Shown here: positions 1 through 8,483 of the stretch, in pieces | Layout of the letters: the number at the start of each line of letters is the position of its first letter | How positions within the stretch are numbered: position 1 is the stretch's first letter | Source of the DNA: Polaribacter sejongensis | GTDB lineage: Bacteria; Bacteroidota; Bacteroidia; Flavobacteriales; Flavobacteriaceae | Assembly: GCF_038024065.1 (NCBI RefSeq) | Contig: NZ_CP150667.1 | Coordinates: 1,054,001 to 1,118,000 of the forward strand | Length of the DNA: 64,000 bases | Direction: 5' to 3' | Position numbers and translations under genes: made by a program | Notes under the pieces: model-generated | What the model was told of the DNA's origin: nothing | What the model saw: the letters and a program-made list of their open reading frames with translations, nothing else | Databases searched by the model: none

Positions 1-163
1 GTGCTTAACTCAAAGTTTAGTATATTTTCATAAAGTCCGCCAAACCATTTTGATTTGGCTTTAGAACAAAAAAACAAAATAAAAAGTTTTGGCTAAGTAA
101 TTAATCCGAAATTAATTTTTTTTAATCCCATACTAACCATAACTTAGACATTAGCAACAAAAA
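1..163. other. Cassette-like spacer upstream of the Crp/Fnr gene
   Basis: This non-coding stretch has a short dyad (CCAAA/TTTGG around position 50) and ends just before the regulator start with the sequence ACTTAGACATTAGCAAC. From memory it resembles spacers that recur between single-gene accessory cassettes in Flavobacteriia. Similar GC-poor spacers lie at 1247-1412 and 2457-2645. I could not search for further copies. Confidence 0.35.
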
Positions 164-730
164 ATGAACGAACTCAGAAAGTTTATTGATAATATTTCTC
201 CAATGACCGATTCTGACTGGGAGTTTTTCTCCTCTAAATTACAAGAAGTAAAACTTAAAAAAAACAGTACGCTATTACAAGTTGGTAAGGTTGAAAATTA
301 TTTATACTTTATTTCGAAAGGTATAATTCGACTCTATATTCCAAGAGTAGAATCTGATTTAACTTTTGGTTTCTTATTTGAAAATGAATTTGTTACTGGT
401 TATGATTCCTTTTTATCACGAATGCCTTCAGAATACCAAATTGAAACATTAACCGAAAGTGTTTTATGGAGAATTTCTAAAAAAGACTTAGAAGAAGTCT
501 ATGAAAGAACAAACAATGGAAATATTATTGGTCGAAAAATGGCTGAAAATATGTTTTTAATAAAATCAAAGAGAGAAATTTCCTTACTAAACAAAACAGC
601 GGAAGAACGGTACTTAAACTTATTCATTGAGCGTCCTAAATTATTACAACAAATTCAATTAAAACATATAGCCTCCTATATTGGTGTTACTCCACAAGCA
701 TTAAGTAGAATAAGAAAACGTATTAATTAA
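164..730 (+). CDS. Crp/Fnr family transcriptional regulator
   Basis: The 188-residue protein has an N-terminal cyclic-nucleotide-binding-like jelly roll (about residues 10-120, with the typical KGIIRLY strand) and a C-terminal winged helix-turn-helix (about 155-188, ending IGVTPQALSRIRKR). Short Crp/Fnr proteins of this kind are common in Bacteroidota and usually lack clear cAMP or Fe-S ligands; no cysteines are placed for a cluster here. It lies 63 bases upstream of a DoxX-like gene on the same strand, so it may regulate that gene, but this is inference. The ATG at 164 fits the length of the family. The effector is unknown. Confidence 0.88.
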   Translation: MNELRKFIDNISPMTDSDWEFFSSKLQEVKLKKNSTLLQVGKVENYLYFISKGIIRLYIPRVESDLTFGFLFENEFVTGYDSFLSRMPSEYQIETLTESVLWRISKKDLEEVYERTNNGNIIGRKMAENMFLIKSKREISLLNKTAEERYLNLFIERPKLLQQIQLKHIASYIGVTPQALSRIRKRIN

Positions 731-793
731 CTTGGATTCATTATTTCTATTTGTTCTTTAACAACCTTTGCGTTCAAATAATTAAGAAAAAAT

Positions 794-1246
794 ATGAAAC
801 CATTAATTGTACTTTTATTAAGCTTTATAATCTCCATTTTAGTAATTAAAATTATCAAAAAAGAATACGACTTTACCTTATCAGCAAGAATTGCGATGTC
901 AATAATGCTTGTATTTACTGCTGTTGGACATTTTGTGCTTACAAAGGGAATGTCAATGATGATTCCTAAATTTATTCCTTTTAAAGAAATTTTTATTTAC
1001 CTAACTGGAATTTTTGAAATTCTATTAGCAATAGGTTTATTAACTCCTAAACTAAAAACTATATCTGGATGGACACTTATAATTTTTCTTCTATTAATGC
1101 TACCTGCTAATATTTATGCTTCTATAAATAATGTAAATTACCAAAAAGGAACATTTGACGGAAATGGTCTTGTATATTTATGGTTTCGAATACCTTTACA
1201 AATACTATTTATTATTTGGGCTTATATTAGTACAATAAGAATATAA
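794..1246 (+). CDS. DoxX-like integral membrane protein
   Basis: The 150-residue hydrophobic protein has about four membrane helices (about residues 3-20, 30-50, 65-85 and 90-108, with a last hydrophobic segment near the C-terminus). The pattern of short loops with a GHFVLTK segment after the second helix matches the DoxX/DoxX-like family. Family members sit in the cytoplasmic membrane, and their biochemical role is poorly defined. It follows the Crp/Fnr gene and may be its target. No signal peptide apart from the first helix is seen. Confidence 0.75.
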   Translation: MKPLIVLLLSFIISILVIKIIKKEYDFTLSARIAMSIMLVFTAVGHFVLTKGMSMMIPKFIPFKEIFIYLTGIFEILLAIGLLTPKLKTISGWTLIIFLLLMLPANIYASINNVNYQKGTFDGNGLVYLWFRIPLQILFIIWAYISTIRI

Positions 1247-1412
1247 TTTTGAAGAAAAAAGCCAGTGACTAACACCATATAAACTTATTGCTGGTTTTAG
1301 CTCATTTGAGAAGTTCATCCTGTGTTTCTCTGTTCGCTCTTTATTTAATAAATTCACTGATTAAACAACGTAACAAAGCTTATACAACAACGAACGCAAG
1401 CAAAAAACGTCT

Positions 1413-2456
1413 ATGAAATTAAAATTTATCACATTTGGAATACTTGCTATTATCTATAATAGCACAAAAGCTCAGGAGAACTTAAGTGTAAAAATTGATC
1501 AAAGAATGGAAGCTTTGAGCATTTTTTACACGCTAGCAACTGTTGACACAATGGCCATAAAACCAACACCATCAACTTATTACAAAGATTTCAAAACACA
1601 CTTCGAGCCTTATAAAAACCATAAATCATTAAATTGGTATAGAAATTTAGAGTCTTGGGATGGATATGATATTGCTTCATTAGGTCTTTTCTTATCTGAA
1701 AATTATCCGTTTGAAATAAAAATAAAACCTAAAGTTAACTATATCAGAAGTTCCTCTAAAGACACTTTCTTATTTCATTTCAATGAATTTTACAAAGACT
1801 GTAAAGTAAAAGAGTTCATTGAAAAGCATAAAAAACTATATAAATCGGTTTGTAAAACTGCAAAAGACTCTGTTAAAGACTCTGGAATTCTGAAAGAAAT
1901 TCAAGAATTTTATCGAAAACCTACGGCCAGTAAATTTATAATCTATGTGGATTTATTAAATAATATGGGTAACAATGCAATTCCTTCAAATAATATTAAA
2001 TTCAACGGCAATAGAATGTTTCGACTTGCATATTTGAATGATGTAAGTAAAAATCTAATCGATGAAAGTCCTGTATTTTTTACACCATATTTAAATGTAG
2101 TTACACACGAGATTAGCCATCTTTTTGTGCAAGATTTTTTAAAAGACAACAAAAAAGACTTGTCTGAAATCAAAAATATTTTTCTAACGACAAGTAAAGG
2201 AGAAAAACTTAATGAATCGGAATGGGAAAATGAATTGGACGAGTTAATAGTAAGAGTTTGCACAGCTAAAATATTAGAACAGAAATTTGGGAAAGAAAAA
2301 GGGCTAGAAGAAATAGAAAATCAATCTCGACGTTATAAATTAGCAAAGCCTTTATATGCTTTTTTTGAGAATTACAGTTTAAACAGGAATAAATATAAAT
2401 CAATTACCGATTTCTATCCGAAAATAATGGAATACCTAAAGAACTATGAAGAATAA
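1413..2456 (+). CDS. DUF4932-like secreted protein with an HExxH zinc-peptidase motif
   Basis: The 347-residue protein starts with a signal peptide (about residues 1-20, ending STKAQ). A metallopeptidase-type HEISH motif lies at residues 232-236, with a possible third ligand in DELIVR (Glu277). Length and motif context match DUF4932 proteins of Bacteroidota, which look like exported zinc peptidases; the substrate is not known. The gene stands alone between two non-coding spacers of 166 and 189 bases, like an accessory cassette. Activity is inferred only from the motif. Confidence 0.65.
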   Translation: MKLKFITFGILAIIYNSTKAQENLSVKIDQRMEALSIFYTLATVDTMAIKPTPSTYYKDFKTHFEPYKNHKSLNWYRNLESWDGYDIASLGLFLSENYPFEIKIKPKVNYIRSSSKDTFLFHFNEFYKDCKVKEFIEKHKKLYKSVCKTAKDSVKDSGILKEIQEFYRKPTASKFIIYVDLLNNMGNNAIPSNNIKFNGNRMFRLAYLNDVSKNLIDESPVFFTPYLNVVTHEISHLFVQDFLKDNKKDLSEIKNIFLTTSKGEKLNESEWENELDELIVRVCTAKILEQKFGKEKGLEEIENQSRRYKLAKPLYAFFENYSLNRNKYKSITDFYPKIMEYLKNYEE

Positions 2457-2645
2457 AACGCCTGTAAATAAAACAGCATAAACCTCTTATCTAATTAGTT
2501 GAATAATCGAAGTTAAAAAAATCGGCTCGTGCTTCACCGAAAATAAACCGCTAATTTATACGTAACGAAACACACACAAAATCGTTAGCACAAATATGAA
2601 AAAACAACACCAAATTAATTACAAAAACATAGATCACAACACCCA

Positions 2646-3176
2646 ATGAAATTTTTAAGGATTAAAAATACTTCAGACACCTATTTCCCGGAAACATGGC
2701 AATTGTACGAAGATGCATTCCCTATTGAAGAGCGAAGGTTATTAGAAGATCAATCTTTTGTTTTACAAAATGAGCAATATCATTTTGATGTTATCATAGA
2801 TAATAACCAGTTTATGGGATTTATATTATGGTGGGAATTTAACACCAATAGATACATAGACCACTTTGCAACAGCTGTAGCACAGAGAAACAAAGGTCTC
2901 GGAAAAGCAATTCTAAGTAATTTTATAAAAAGCAGCAGTAAACCAATTATTCTAGAAGTAGAACTACCTATTTGCAACCTAAATAAACGGAGAATACAAT
3001 TTTATGAGAATGTAGGGTTTAAATTAAATCAGCACCCGTACAAAATGCCACCTTTAAGAAAAGAGCAACCTGCCGTAGAACTTCTATTAATGACATATCC
3101 AAATAATATCTCTTTAAAAGAAGTGGACTTGTTTATCGAAAAATGTCATCCTATTATTTTTAAGAACAATTTATAA
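2646..3176 (+). CDS. GNAT family N-acetyltransferase
   Basis: The 176-residue protein has the GNAT acetyl-CoA pyrophosphate-binding signature RNKGLG at residues 81-86, followed by the helix KAILSNFI, and a later FYENVGFK segment typical of the C-terminal part of the fold. The substrate cannot be told from sequence. The gene ends at a bidirectional terminator and faces the DUF721/recF pair. It is the last gene of the stretch with long spacers at the left edge. Confidence 0.85.
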   Translation: MKFLRIKNTSDTYFPETWQLYEDAFPIEERRLLEDQSFVLQNEQYHFDVIIDNNQFMGFILWWEFNTNRYIDHFATAVAQRNKGLGKAILSNFIKSSSKPIILEVELPICNLNKRRIQFYENVGFKLNQHPYKMPPLRKEQPAVELLLMTYPNNISLKEVDLFIEKCHPIIFKNNL

Positions 3177-3201
3177 ACTTCTGTTTTTTTTAGAAAATAA
3201 A

Positions 3202-3232
3202 AAAGCAAAATATAATCACTATATTTTGCTTT
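3202..3232. terminator. Bidirectional intrinsic terminator between the GNAT and DUF721 genes
   Basis: The arms at 3202-3214 and 3220-3232 pair perfectly over 13 bases (AAAGCAAAATATA and its complement) with a 5-base loop. A- and T-rich tracts flank both sides. The position between two convergent genes supports termination in both directions. Confidence 0.75.
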
Positions 3233-3261
3233 ACTTTATTATTTAGATCGTTAATAAAACG

Positions 3262-3558
3262 CTACACCAACAATAATTTAGAAATCACATCATCACCAAT
3301 TTCTTCATTCATCATTTTTACAATCTTATCTTTACCGTAACTTAATTCCTCTCGTAAAACAGAAGAAGTTAACTGAATAACCAATGTTTTATTTTGCAGC
3401 TTAACAGAAGTGGTATGATTGGCAACACCTGGTCCCATCATTTTATTCCAAGTTTCTTCTATTTTAATTTTTTGCATTCCTTTACTCAAGTTATTTTCCT
3501 TGATAAAACTTTTCATTAAATCTTCAATAGAAAAGGAATCATTTTCTCTTTTTGCCAT
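3262..3558 (-). CDS. DUF721 (DciA-like) protein
   Basis: The 98-residue protein matches the DUF721 pattern: an N-terminal helix, then WNKMMGPGVANHT and a strand-rich region with LVIQLTSSVLREELSYGKDKIVKMMNEE cut here into its two parts, LVIQLTSSVLREELS and YGKDKIVKMMNEE. DUF721 is the DciA family, a likely replicative helicase (DnaB) loader or operator in bacteria without DnaC. It lies directly downstream of recF on the same strand, which suits a replication or repair role. Four 8-base tandem repeats separate the two genes. Confidence 0.8.
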   Translation of the reverse strand: MAKRENDSFSIEDLMKSFIKENNLSKGMQKIKIEETWNKMMGPGVANHTTSVKLQNKTLVIQLTSSVLREELSYGKDKIVKMMNEEIGDDVISKLLLV

Positions 3559-3580
3559 TATATAATAGATTATTGGATTT

Positions 3581-3612
3581 TTTGAAACTTTGAAACTTTG
3601 AAACTTTGAAAC
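3581..3612. repeat. Four tandem copies of TTTGAAAC
   Basis: Four perfect 8-base copies lie between the recF stop and the DUF721 start. Slippage-prone repeats of this kind occur just upstream of several genes in this window. Confidence 0.9.
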
Positions 3613-3617
3613 TAATA

Positions 3618-4697
3618 TTACAATTTAAAAATCTGATATTCTTTACTCCCTTGCTTTAATATATTCTCTGTTCTTTCAAAATGCGTATCTGTAATAAATA
3701 TCTGTCCGAATTCGTCATTATTTACCAAATCTATAATTTGAGACACTCTATTTTCATCTAACTTATCAAAAATATCATCTAACAATAAAATAGGAGTCAC
3801 TTTAGATTGCTGTTTAATAAACTCAAACTGCGCCAATTTTAAAGCGATTAAATATGATTTTTGTTGTCCTTGAGAACCAAATTTTTTAATAGGATAATCG
3901 CCAATATCAAAACTTAAATCATCTTTATGTATGCCTGAAGTAGTGTATTGTATAATTTTATCTTTTGTTAAAGATTTTTCTAATAAATGTTTCATAGAAA
4001 AATCGTGCAACTGACTTTTATACAACAAATTAACATGCTCTTTATCACCAGAAATTATTTGATATTTCTCATTAAAAATCGGAATAAAACCTTCTAAGAA
4101 ACTTTTTCTAACTTCATAAATACGCGCTCCAAATTCAGAAAGTTGCTCATCATAAACGCTTAAATTTAAAGCATCAAAAGTTCTATTTGCAGCAAAATAT
4201 TTTAACAACGCATTTCTTTGACTCAACACCTTATTATAAGACAACAAATCTTTTAAGTAGGTTTTGTTTTGTTGAGAAATTACACCATCAATAAACTTTC
4301 TTCTCGTATCACTCCCTTCGGTAACCAAATCTCTATCCGCAGGAGAAATAATAACCAATGGCAACTGACCAATATGTTCAGAAAACTTCTCGTAACTTTT
4401 TCCGTTTCGTTTTAAAACCTTTTTTTGACCTTTTTTTAAGCTACAAACAATTTTCTCATTTCTATCGTTTAAAAGATAGTCTCCTTCTATCATAAAAAAA
4501 CCTTCTCCATGTCTAATATTCTGCAAAGCGACAGAATTAAAGTAACTTTTTGTAAAAGACAGGTAATAAATAGCATCTAGAACATTGGTTTTTCCAATAC
4601 CATTATTACCCACAAAACAATTTATTTTCTTCTGAAAATCAAAAGTTTGCGACTCAATATTTTTAAAATTAAGTAAAGAAATTTTCTGTAAATACAT
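3618..4697 (-). CDS. recF: DNA replication and repair protein RecF
   Basis: The 359-residue protein is a full-length SMC-like ATPase. Walker A is GNNGIGKT at residues 30-37. The ABC-type signature region is [16 protein letters not shown], and Walker B is [12 protein letters not shown] near residue 305. RecF binds single-strand/double-strand DNA junctions and, with RecO and RecR, loads RecA at gaps. It is divergent from the TPR gene at 4813 and likely co-transcribed with the DciA-like DUF721 gene downstream. dnaA and dnaN are not adjacent. Confidence 0.96.
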   Translation of the reverse strand: MYLQKISLLNFKNIESQTFDFQKKINCFVGNNGIGKTNVLDAIYYLSFTKSYFNSVALQNIRHGEGFFMIEGDYLLNDRNEKIVCSLKKGQKKVLKRNGKSYEKFSEHIGQLPLVIISPADRDLVTEGSDTRRKFIDGVISQQNKTYLKDLLSYNKVLSQRNALLKYFAANRTFDALNLSVYDEQLSEFGARIYEVRKSFLEGFIPIFNEKYQIISGDKEHVNLLYKSQLHDFSMKHLLEKSLTKDKIIQYTTSGIHKDDLSFDIGDYPIKKFGSQGQQKSYLIALKLAQFEFIKQQSKVTPILLLDDIFDKLDENRVSQIIDLVNNDEFGQIFITDTHFERTENILKQGSKEYQIFKL

Positions 4698-4780
4698 GGA
4701 TAAATTTTGATATTGAAAACGTTTTGCAAATTATTGAAAATTTAGCGAATTATCCGCTTTTAAAATCCAATTAAAAAAAC

Positions 4781-4788
4781 TATTTTTG
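4781..4788 (+). promoter_or_regulatory. -7 element of the TPR-gene promoter
   Basis: TATTTTTG matches the Bacteroidota -7 consensus TAnnTTTG. Transcription would start near 4794, which rules out the longer start at 4786 and supports the ATG at 4813. No good -33 TTTG was found at the ideal distance. Confidence 0.5.
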
Positions 4789-4812
4789 TCGCCACTAATT
4801 TTTAAGGAAACA

Positions 4813-5577
4813 ATGGCTACATACAAGAAAAAATACAAGGCAGAAAGTAAACAAGTAGAAAATCAAATTGATGAATCTGAATTTGAAACAGCTGGAGTAT
4901 TAAATACTTTAGACGAAACAGCGTCTAAATCTGAGCAATGGATTGAGAAAAACAACAAACCATTGTTTTTAGCTTTAATAGCAGTAGTAGTATTGTTTTT
5001 AGCGTATATGGGTTATACTAAATATGTAGTGGAGCCAAACGAAACAAAAGCTTCTAATGAATTAGCTTTTCCTAGAAAATATTTTAACGAAGCGTCAATT
5101 GCAGGTTCTGGAGTAGATTCTTTATTAACTTTAGGTTTAGAAGGAGCAGATGGTAATTATGGTTTCTTAGACATTGCAGATTCTTTTAGCGGAACGGATG
5201 CAGGGAATTTAGCGAACTATTATGCAGGTGTTTCTTATTTACAAATGAAGAAATACGACAAAGCAATTGAGCACTTAAGTAAATTTGATTCTGATGATGA
5301 GTTATTAGGACCAGTTTCTATTGGAGCTATTGGAGATGCTTTTGCAGATATTAACCAATCTGAAGATGCTTTAAGTTACTACGAAAAAGCAGCAAACAAA
5401 AAAAGTAATGATTTTACAACTCCATTATACTTATTTAAAGCAGGTCAAATTGCTATGGAATTAAAGAATTTTGGTAAAGCAGAAACTTTATTCACAAAAA
5501 TTAAAGAAAACTATTCTAAATCTGACCAAGGTAGAGATATAGAAAAATATATAGCAGCAGCTAAATACGCTAACTAA
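4813..5577 (+). CDS. Membrane-anchored tetratricopeptide-repeat protein
   Basis: The start at 4813 gives about 254 residues. A charged cytoplasmic N-terminus of about 50 residues is followed by one membrane helix (PLFLALIAVVVLFLAYMGY) and a periplasmic TPR region with repeats such as NYYAGVSYLQMKKYDKAIEH and DALSYYEKAA. The layout resembles YfgM/YbgF-type scaffold proteins. It is highly conserved in Flavobacteriia upstream of ribH, and its function is not established. A start at 4786 would add nine residues but overlaps the -7 element. Confidence 0.75.
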   Translation: MATYKKKYKAESKQVENQIDESEFETAGVLNTLDETASKSEQWIEKNNKPLFLALIAVVVLFLAYMGYTKYVVEPNETKASNELAFPRKYFNEASIAGSGVDSLLTLGLEGADGNYGFLDIADSFSGTDAGNLANYYAGVSYLQMKKYDKAIEHLSKFDSDDELLGPVSIGAIGDAFADINQSEDALSYYEKAANKKSNDFTTPLYLFKAGQIAMELKNFGKAETLFTKIKENYSKSDQGRDIEKYIAAAKYAN

Positions 5578-5632
5578 AATAGTTCGCAGTAAAACAGTAC
5601 AGTTGGCAGTAAATAACTAACTGAAAGCTGAT

Positions 5633-5650
5633 AACTGCAGACTGAAAACT
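5633..5650. repeat. Copy of the AACTGnGACTGAAAACT intergenic repeat
   Basis: The 18-mer AACTGCAGACTGAAAACT lies 7 bases before the ribH start, within a low-complexity stretch (about 5586-5650) rich in CAGT and ACTG words. Related words flank the four-helix-bundle gene at 37101 and lie after proA at 60652. Confidence 0.6.
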
Positions 5651-5656
5651 AAAAAC

Positions 5657-6163
5657 ATGGCTACAACCAATTTATCAGTTTACGATAAAACAACAATCCC
5701 AAATGCGAAATCTTTTCGATTTGGGATTGTTGTTTCAGAATGGAATCCTGAAATTACAGGAAATTTACAAAAAGGTGCAATTGAAACTTTATTAGATTGC
5801 GGAGCAACGAAAGAAAACATTATTTCTTGGGATGTTCCTGGAAGTTTTGAATTAGTTTATGGCTGTAAAAAAATGATTGCAACGCAGCAAGTTGATGCAA
5901 TTATAGCAATAGGAAACGTAATACAAGGAGAAACGAAACATTTCGATTTTGTTTGTGAAGGCGTTACCCAAGGTATTGTAGATTTAAATGTAAAATACGA
6001 CGTTCCTGTTATATTTTGTGTTTTAACAGATAACACAAAACAGCAATCTTTAGACAGATCTGGCGGTAAATTAGGTAACAAAGGAACAGAATGTGCCGTT
6101 GCAGCAATTAAAATGGCTGCACTTAAAAATATTGATGCTACTTCAGAAAGTATTGGTTATTAA
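5657..6163 (+). CDS. ribH: 6,7-dimethyl-8-ribityllumazine synthase
   Basis: The 168-residue protein matches lumazine synthase throughout: FGIVVSEWNPEITGNL near the start, VPGSFELVYG, AIGNVIQGETKHFDFVCEGV with the catalytic His, and VPVIFCVLTDNTKQQ. It condenses 5-amino-6-ribitylaminouracil with dihydroxybutanone phosphate in riboflavin synthesis and forms an icosahedral cytoplasmic complex. Other rib genes are not in the window. A hairpin terminator follows. Confidence 0.96.
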   Translation: MATTNLSVYDKTTIPNAKSFRFGIVVSEWNPEITGNLQKGAIETLLDCGATKENIISWDVPGSFELVYGCKKMIATQQVDAIIAIGNVIQGETKHFDFVCEGVTQGIVDLNVKYDVPVIFCVLTDNTKQQSLDRSGGKLGNKGTECAVAAIKMAALKNIDATSESIGY

Positions 6164-6176
6164 TGATAACCATTTT

Positions 6177-6212
6177 CCTACAAGGTTTCTCTAACCTTGT
6201 AGGTATTCTTTT
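6177..6212 (+). terminator. Hairpin terminator after ribH
   Basis: The arms CCTACAAGGTT (6177-6187) and AACCTTGTAGG (6193-6203) pair perfectly around a 5-base loop and are followed by TATTCTTTTA. The hairpin also belongs to a small family of similar palindromes in this window. Confidence 0.7.
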
Positions 6213-6287
6213 ATTTCCCCTAAAGTTCTCTCTACACCCTTTTTAAAAAATTTGCAAGAAAAATTAAGAACTCTTTTAACATCTTTG

Positions 6288-6319
6288 TTTGAAGAATTCC
6301 TTTTAATTCTGTAAATTTG
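6288..6319 (+). promoter_or_regulatory. Bacteroidota-type promoter for the small membrane gene and mutL
   Basis: TTTG at 6288-6291 and TAAATTTG at 6312-6319 are separated by 20 bases, close to the consensus TTTG-N19-TAnnTTTG. It lies 69 bases before the 6388 start. Confidence 0.65.
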
Positions 6320-6387
6320 AAACACTTATATAAGTTGGTATAATCCTTGATTTATTCTAGAATTTATAAACCAATAATACTAAAACT

Positions 6388-6657
6388 ATGGGATTTTTAA
6401 AACGTACTAATAAAAAATTTGATTACCAACCTCGTTTTTACAAAGGAGAAGGTAGCCCTTTTAAAATAGAACACAAATTAGATCAGTTTAGAACAACCAC
6501 TGGTAAAAATAAAGGAATTAAAGGTAAATTTAGTGATGCTTTTGATGATTTAAAAAATTCAGACAGAAGCGTAAACAAAACACTTTTTTATATTATCGCA
6601 ATTTTGGTACTTATCTTTTTGTACATCATAGATTTCGATTTATCCATTTTTCAATAA
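6388..6657 (+). CDS. Small membrane protein of unknown function
   Basis: The 89-residue protein has a basic N-terminal half (FYKGEGSPFKIEHKLDQF) and one C-terminal membrane helix (TLFYIIAILVLIFLYII). It is conserved next to mutL and ribH in Flavobacteriia. Database entries sometimes call such proteins riboflavin synthase subunit beta, but nothing in the sequence resembles a riboflavin enzyme. It ends 6 bases before mutL and shares its promoter. Confidence 0.75.
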   Translation: MGFLKRTNKKFDYQPRFYKGEGSPFKIEHKLDQFRTTTGKNKGIKGKFSDAFDDLKNSDRSVNKTLFYIIAILVLIFLYIIDFDLSIFQ

Positions 6658-6663
6658 AAATTA

Positions 6664-8481
6664 ATGTCGGATATTATTCAATTATTACCAGATCATGTTG
6701 CTAACCAAATTGCTGCAGGAGAAGTCGTTCAACGCCCTGCTTCTGTTGTAAAAGAGTTGCTAGAAAACGCCATTGATGCTGGATCAAATAACATAAAACT
6801 TTTATTAAAGGATGCTGGTAAAACGTTAATTCAAGTAATTGATAACGGAAAAGGAATGAGTACCACAGACGCTAGAATGAGTTTTGAACGTCATGCAACT
6901 TCTAAAATACAAAAAGCCGAAGATTTATTTAACCTGAACACCAAAGGTTTTAGAGGAGAAGCTTTAGCATCTATTGCTGCCATTGCGCATGTAGAATTAA
7001 AAACAAAACAAGACGACGAAGAGCTAGGTACTTGCATAAAAATTGAAGGAAGTAAAATTGTATCACAAGATTTTGTTTCTACTAGTAAAGGAACCAGTAT
7101 TGCTGTAAAAAACTTGTTTTACAATATTCCTGCAAGAAGAAATTTTTTAAAGTCGGATACCGTAGAAACGCGTCATATTATAGATGAATTTCAAAGAGTT
7201 GCTTTAGCGCATCCAAATATTGCTTTTTTAATGCATCATAATGATAATGAAGTTTATCATTTAAAAAGCAGTAATTTAAGAAAACGAATTGTGAGTGTTT
7301 TTGGCACTAAAATGAATGAAAAATTAGTTCCTATAAACGAGTATACTGATATTGTAGGTATAGAAGGTTTTGTTGCGAAACCAGAATTTTCTAAAAGAAA
7401 AAGAGGAGAACAATTCTTTTTTGTGAATGATCGTTTTATAAAAAGCTCATACTTAAATCATGCAGTGGTAAATGCTTATGATGGTTTGTTAGAATCAGGG
7501 TCACATCCCTCCTATTTTCTATATTTAACAGTGCCTGCAAATACTATTGACATTAACATTCATCCTACTAAAACAGAGATAAAGTTTGATAATGAAAAAG
7601 CTTTGTATGCCATGTTAAGAGCTACTGTAAAACACAGTTTAGGCCAATACAATGTAGCGCCTGTTTTAGACTTTAATAGAGATGCAAATTTAGATACACC
7701 GTATCATTTTAATTCCAAACCAAAATCTACTTCTACTCCTAAAATATCTGTAGATCCAGATTTTAATCCGTTTAAAGAAGAAGCAAGCAGAGAAATACAT
7801 ACACCGTTTAAAAGCGAACCAAAAACAGAAAGTTGGGAGTCTTTATATACTCCTACTATTGCAGATACAGAAGAAGAGATACAATCGGAATTATTTGACA
7901 ATCAACAAGAAATAAAAACACAGAAAACATTTCAAATTCAGCGAAAGTATTTACTAAGTTCTATAAAATCTGGTGTGGTTTTAATCAATCAATCTTTAGC
8001 GCATCAGCGTATTTTATACGAAGATTTCTTAGAAAGTATTACTGTAAAAGAAGCCAACAGTCAGCAATTATTGTTTCCTGTTAAAATTTCTTATACATCT
8101 GCAGAAATAGAAATGATTTACACGATTAAAACCGAATTAGAAAATGCTGGTTTTTCTTTTGATGAATTTACAAAAGACAGTGTTACTATAAAAGGAATTC
8201 CGGTTTCGGTTACAGAAAGTAAAATAACGATTATATTAGAAGAGTTATTAAGCGATATAGATTTAGAAGTACCAGATGCTAGTTTTAGTCATTTTGATGT
8301 CATGGCAAAATCGTTTGCAAAAACATTGTCTATAAAAACAGGCACACAACTTTCTGAACGAGAACAAGAAGGATTGGTAAATGATTTATTTTCTTGTAAA
8401 GAACCAACGGTATCTCCTTTCGGAAAACCAATTTTTAAAACATTAACATTAAACGAAATAGACAATCTATTTAACAGTTAA
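6664..8481 (+). CDS. mutL: DNA mismatch repair protein MutL
   Basis: The 605-residue protein has the GHKL ATPase domain: ELLENAIDAG, DNGKGM and TKGFRGEALASI within the first 110 residues, then the transducer domain with KSSYLNHAV and HPTKTEIKF. A linker of low conservation (about 340-420) leads to the C-terminal dimerisation domain. The usual endonuclease motif DQHAxxERxxYE reads NQSLAHQRILYE at residues 442-453, so the acidic catalytic residues are missing. MutL couples MutS to strand removal. It is tightly followed by two rhomboid genes. Confidence 0.96.
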   Translation: MSDIIQLLPDHVANQIAAGEVVQRPASVVKELLENAIDAGSNNIKLLLKDAGKTLIQVIDNGKGMSTTDARMSFERHATSKIQKAEDLFNLNTKGFRGEALASIAAIAHVELKTKQDDEELGTCIKIEGSKIVSQDFVSTSKGTSIAVKNLFYNIPARRNFLKSDTVETRHIIDEFQRVALAHPNIAFLMHHNDNEVYHLKSSNLRKRIVSVFGTKMNEKLVPINEYTDIVGIEGFVAKPEFSKRKRGEQFFFVNDRFIKSSYLNHAVVNAYDGLLESGSHPSYFLYLTVPANTIDINIHPTKTEIKFDNEKALYAMLRATVKHSLGQYNVAPVLDFNRDANLDTPYHFNSKPKSTSTPKISVDPDFNPFKEEASREIHTPFKSEPKTESWESLYTPTIADTEEEIQSELFDNQQEIKTQKTFQIQRKYLLSSIKSGVVLINQSLAHQRILYEDFLESITVKEANSQQLLFPVKISYTSAEIEMIYTIKTELENAGFSFDEFTKDSVTIKGIPVSVTESKITIILEELLSDIDLEVPDASFSHFDVMAKSFAKTLSIKTGTQLSEREQEGLVNDLFSCKEPTVSPFGKPIFKTLTLNEIDNLFNS

Positions 8482-8483
8482 AA

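Noticed and set aside
6388..6657. Riboflavin synthase subunit beta for the 89-residue protein
   Set aside because: No similarity to any riboflavin enzyme; the name seems to derive from the ribH neighbourhood.
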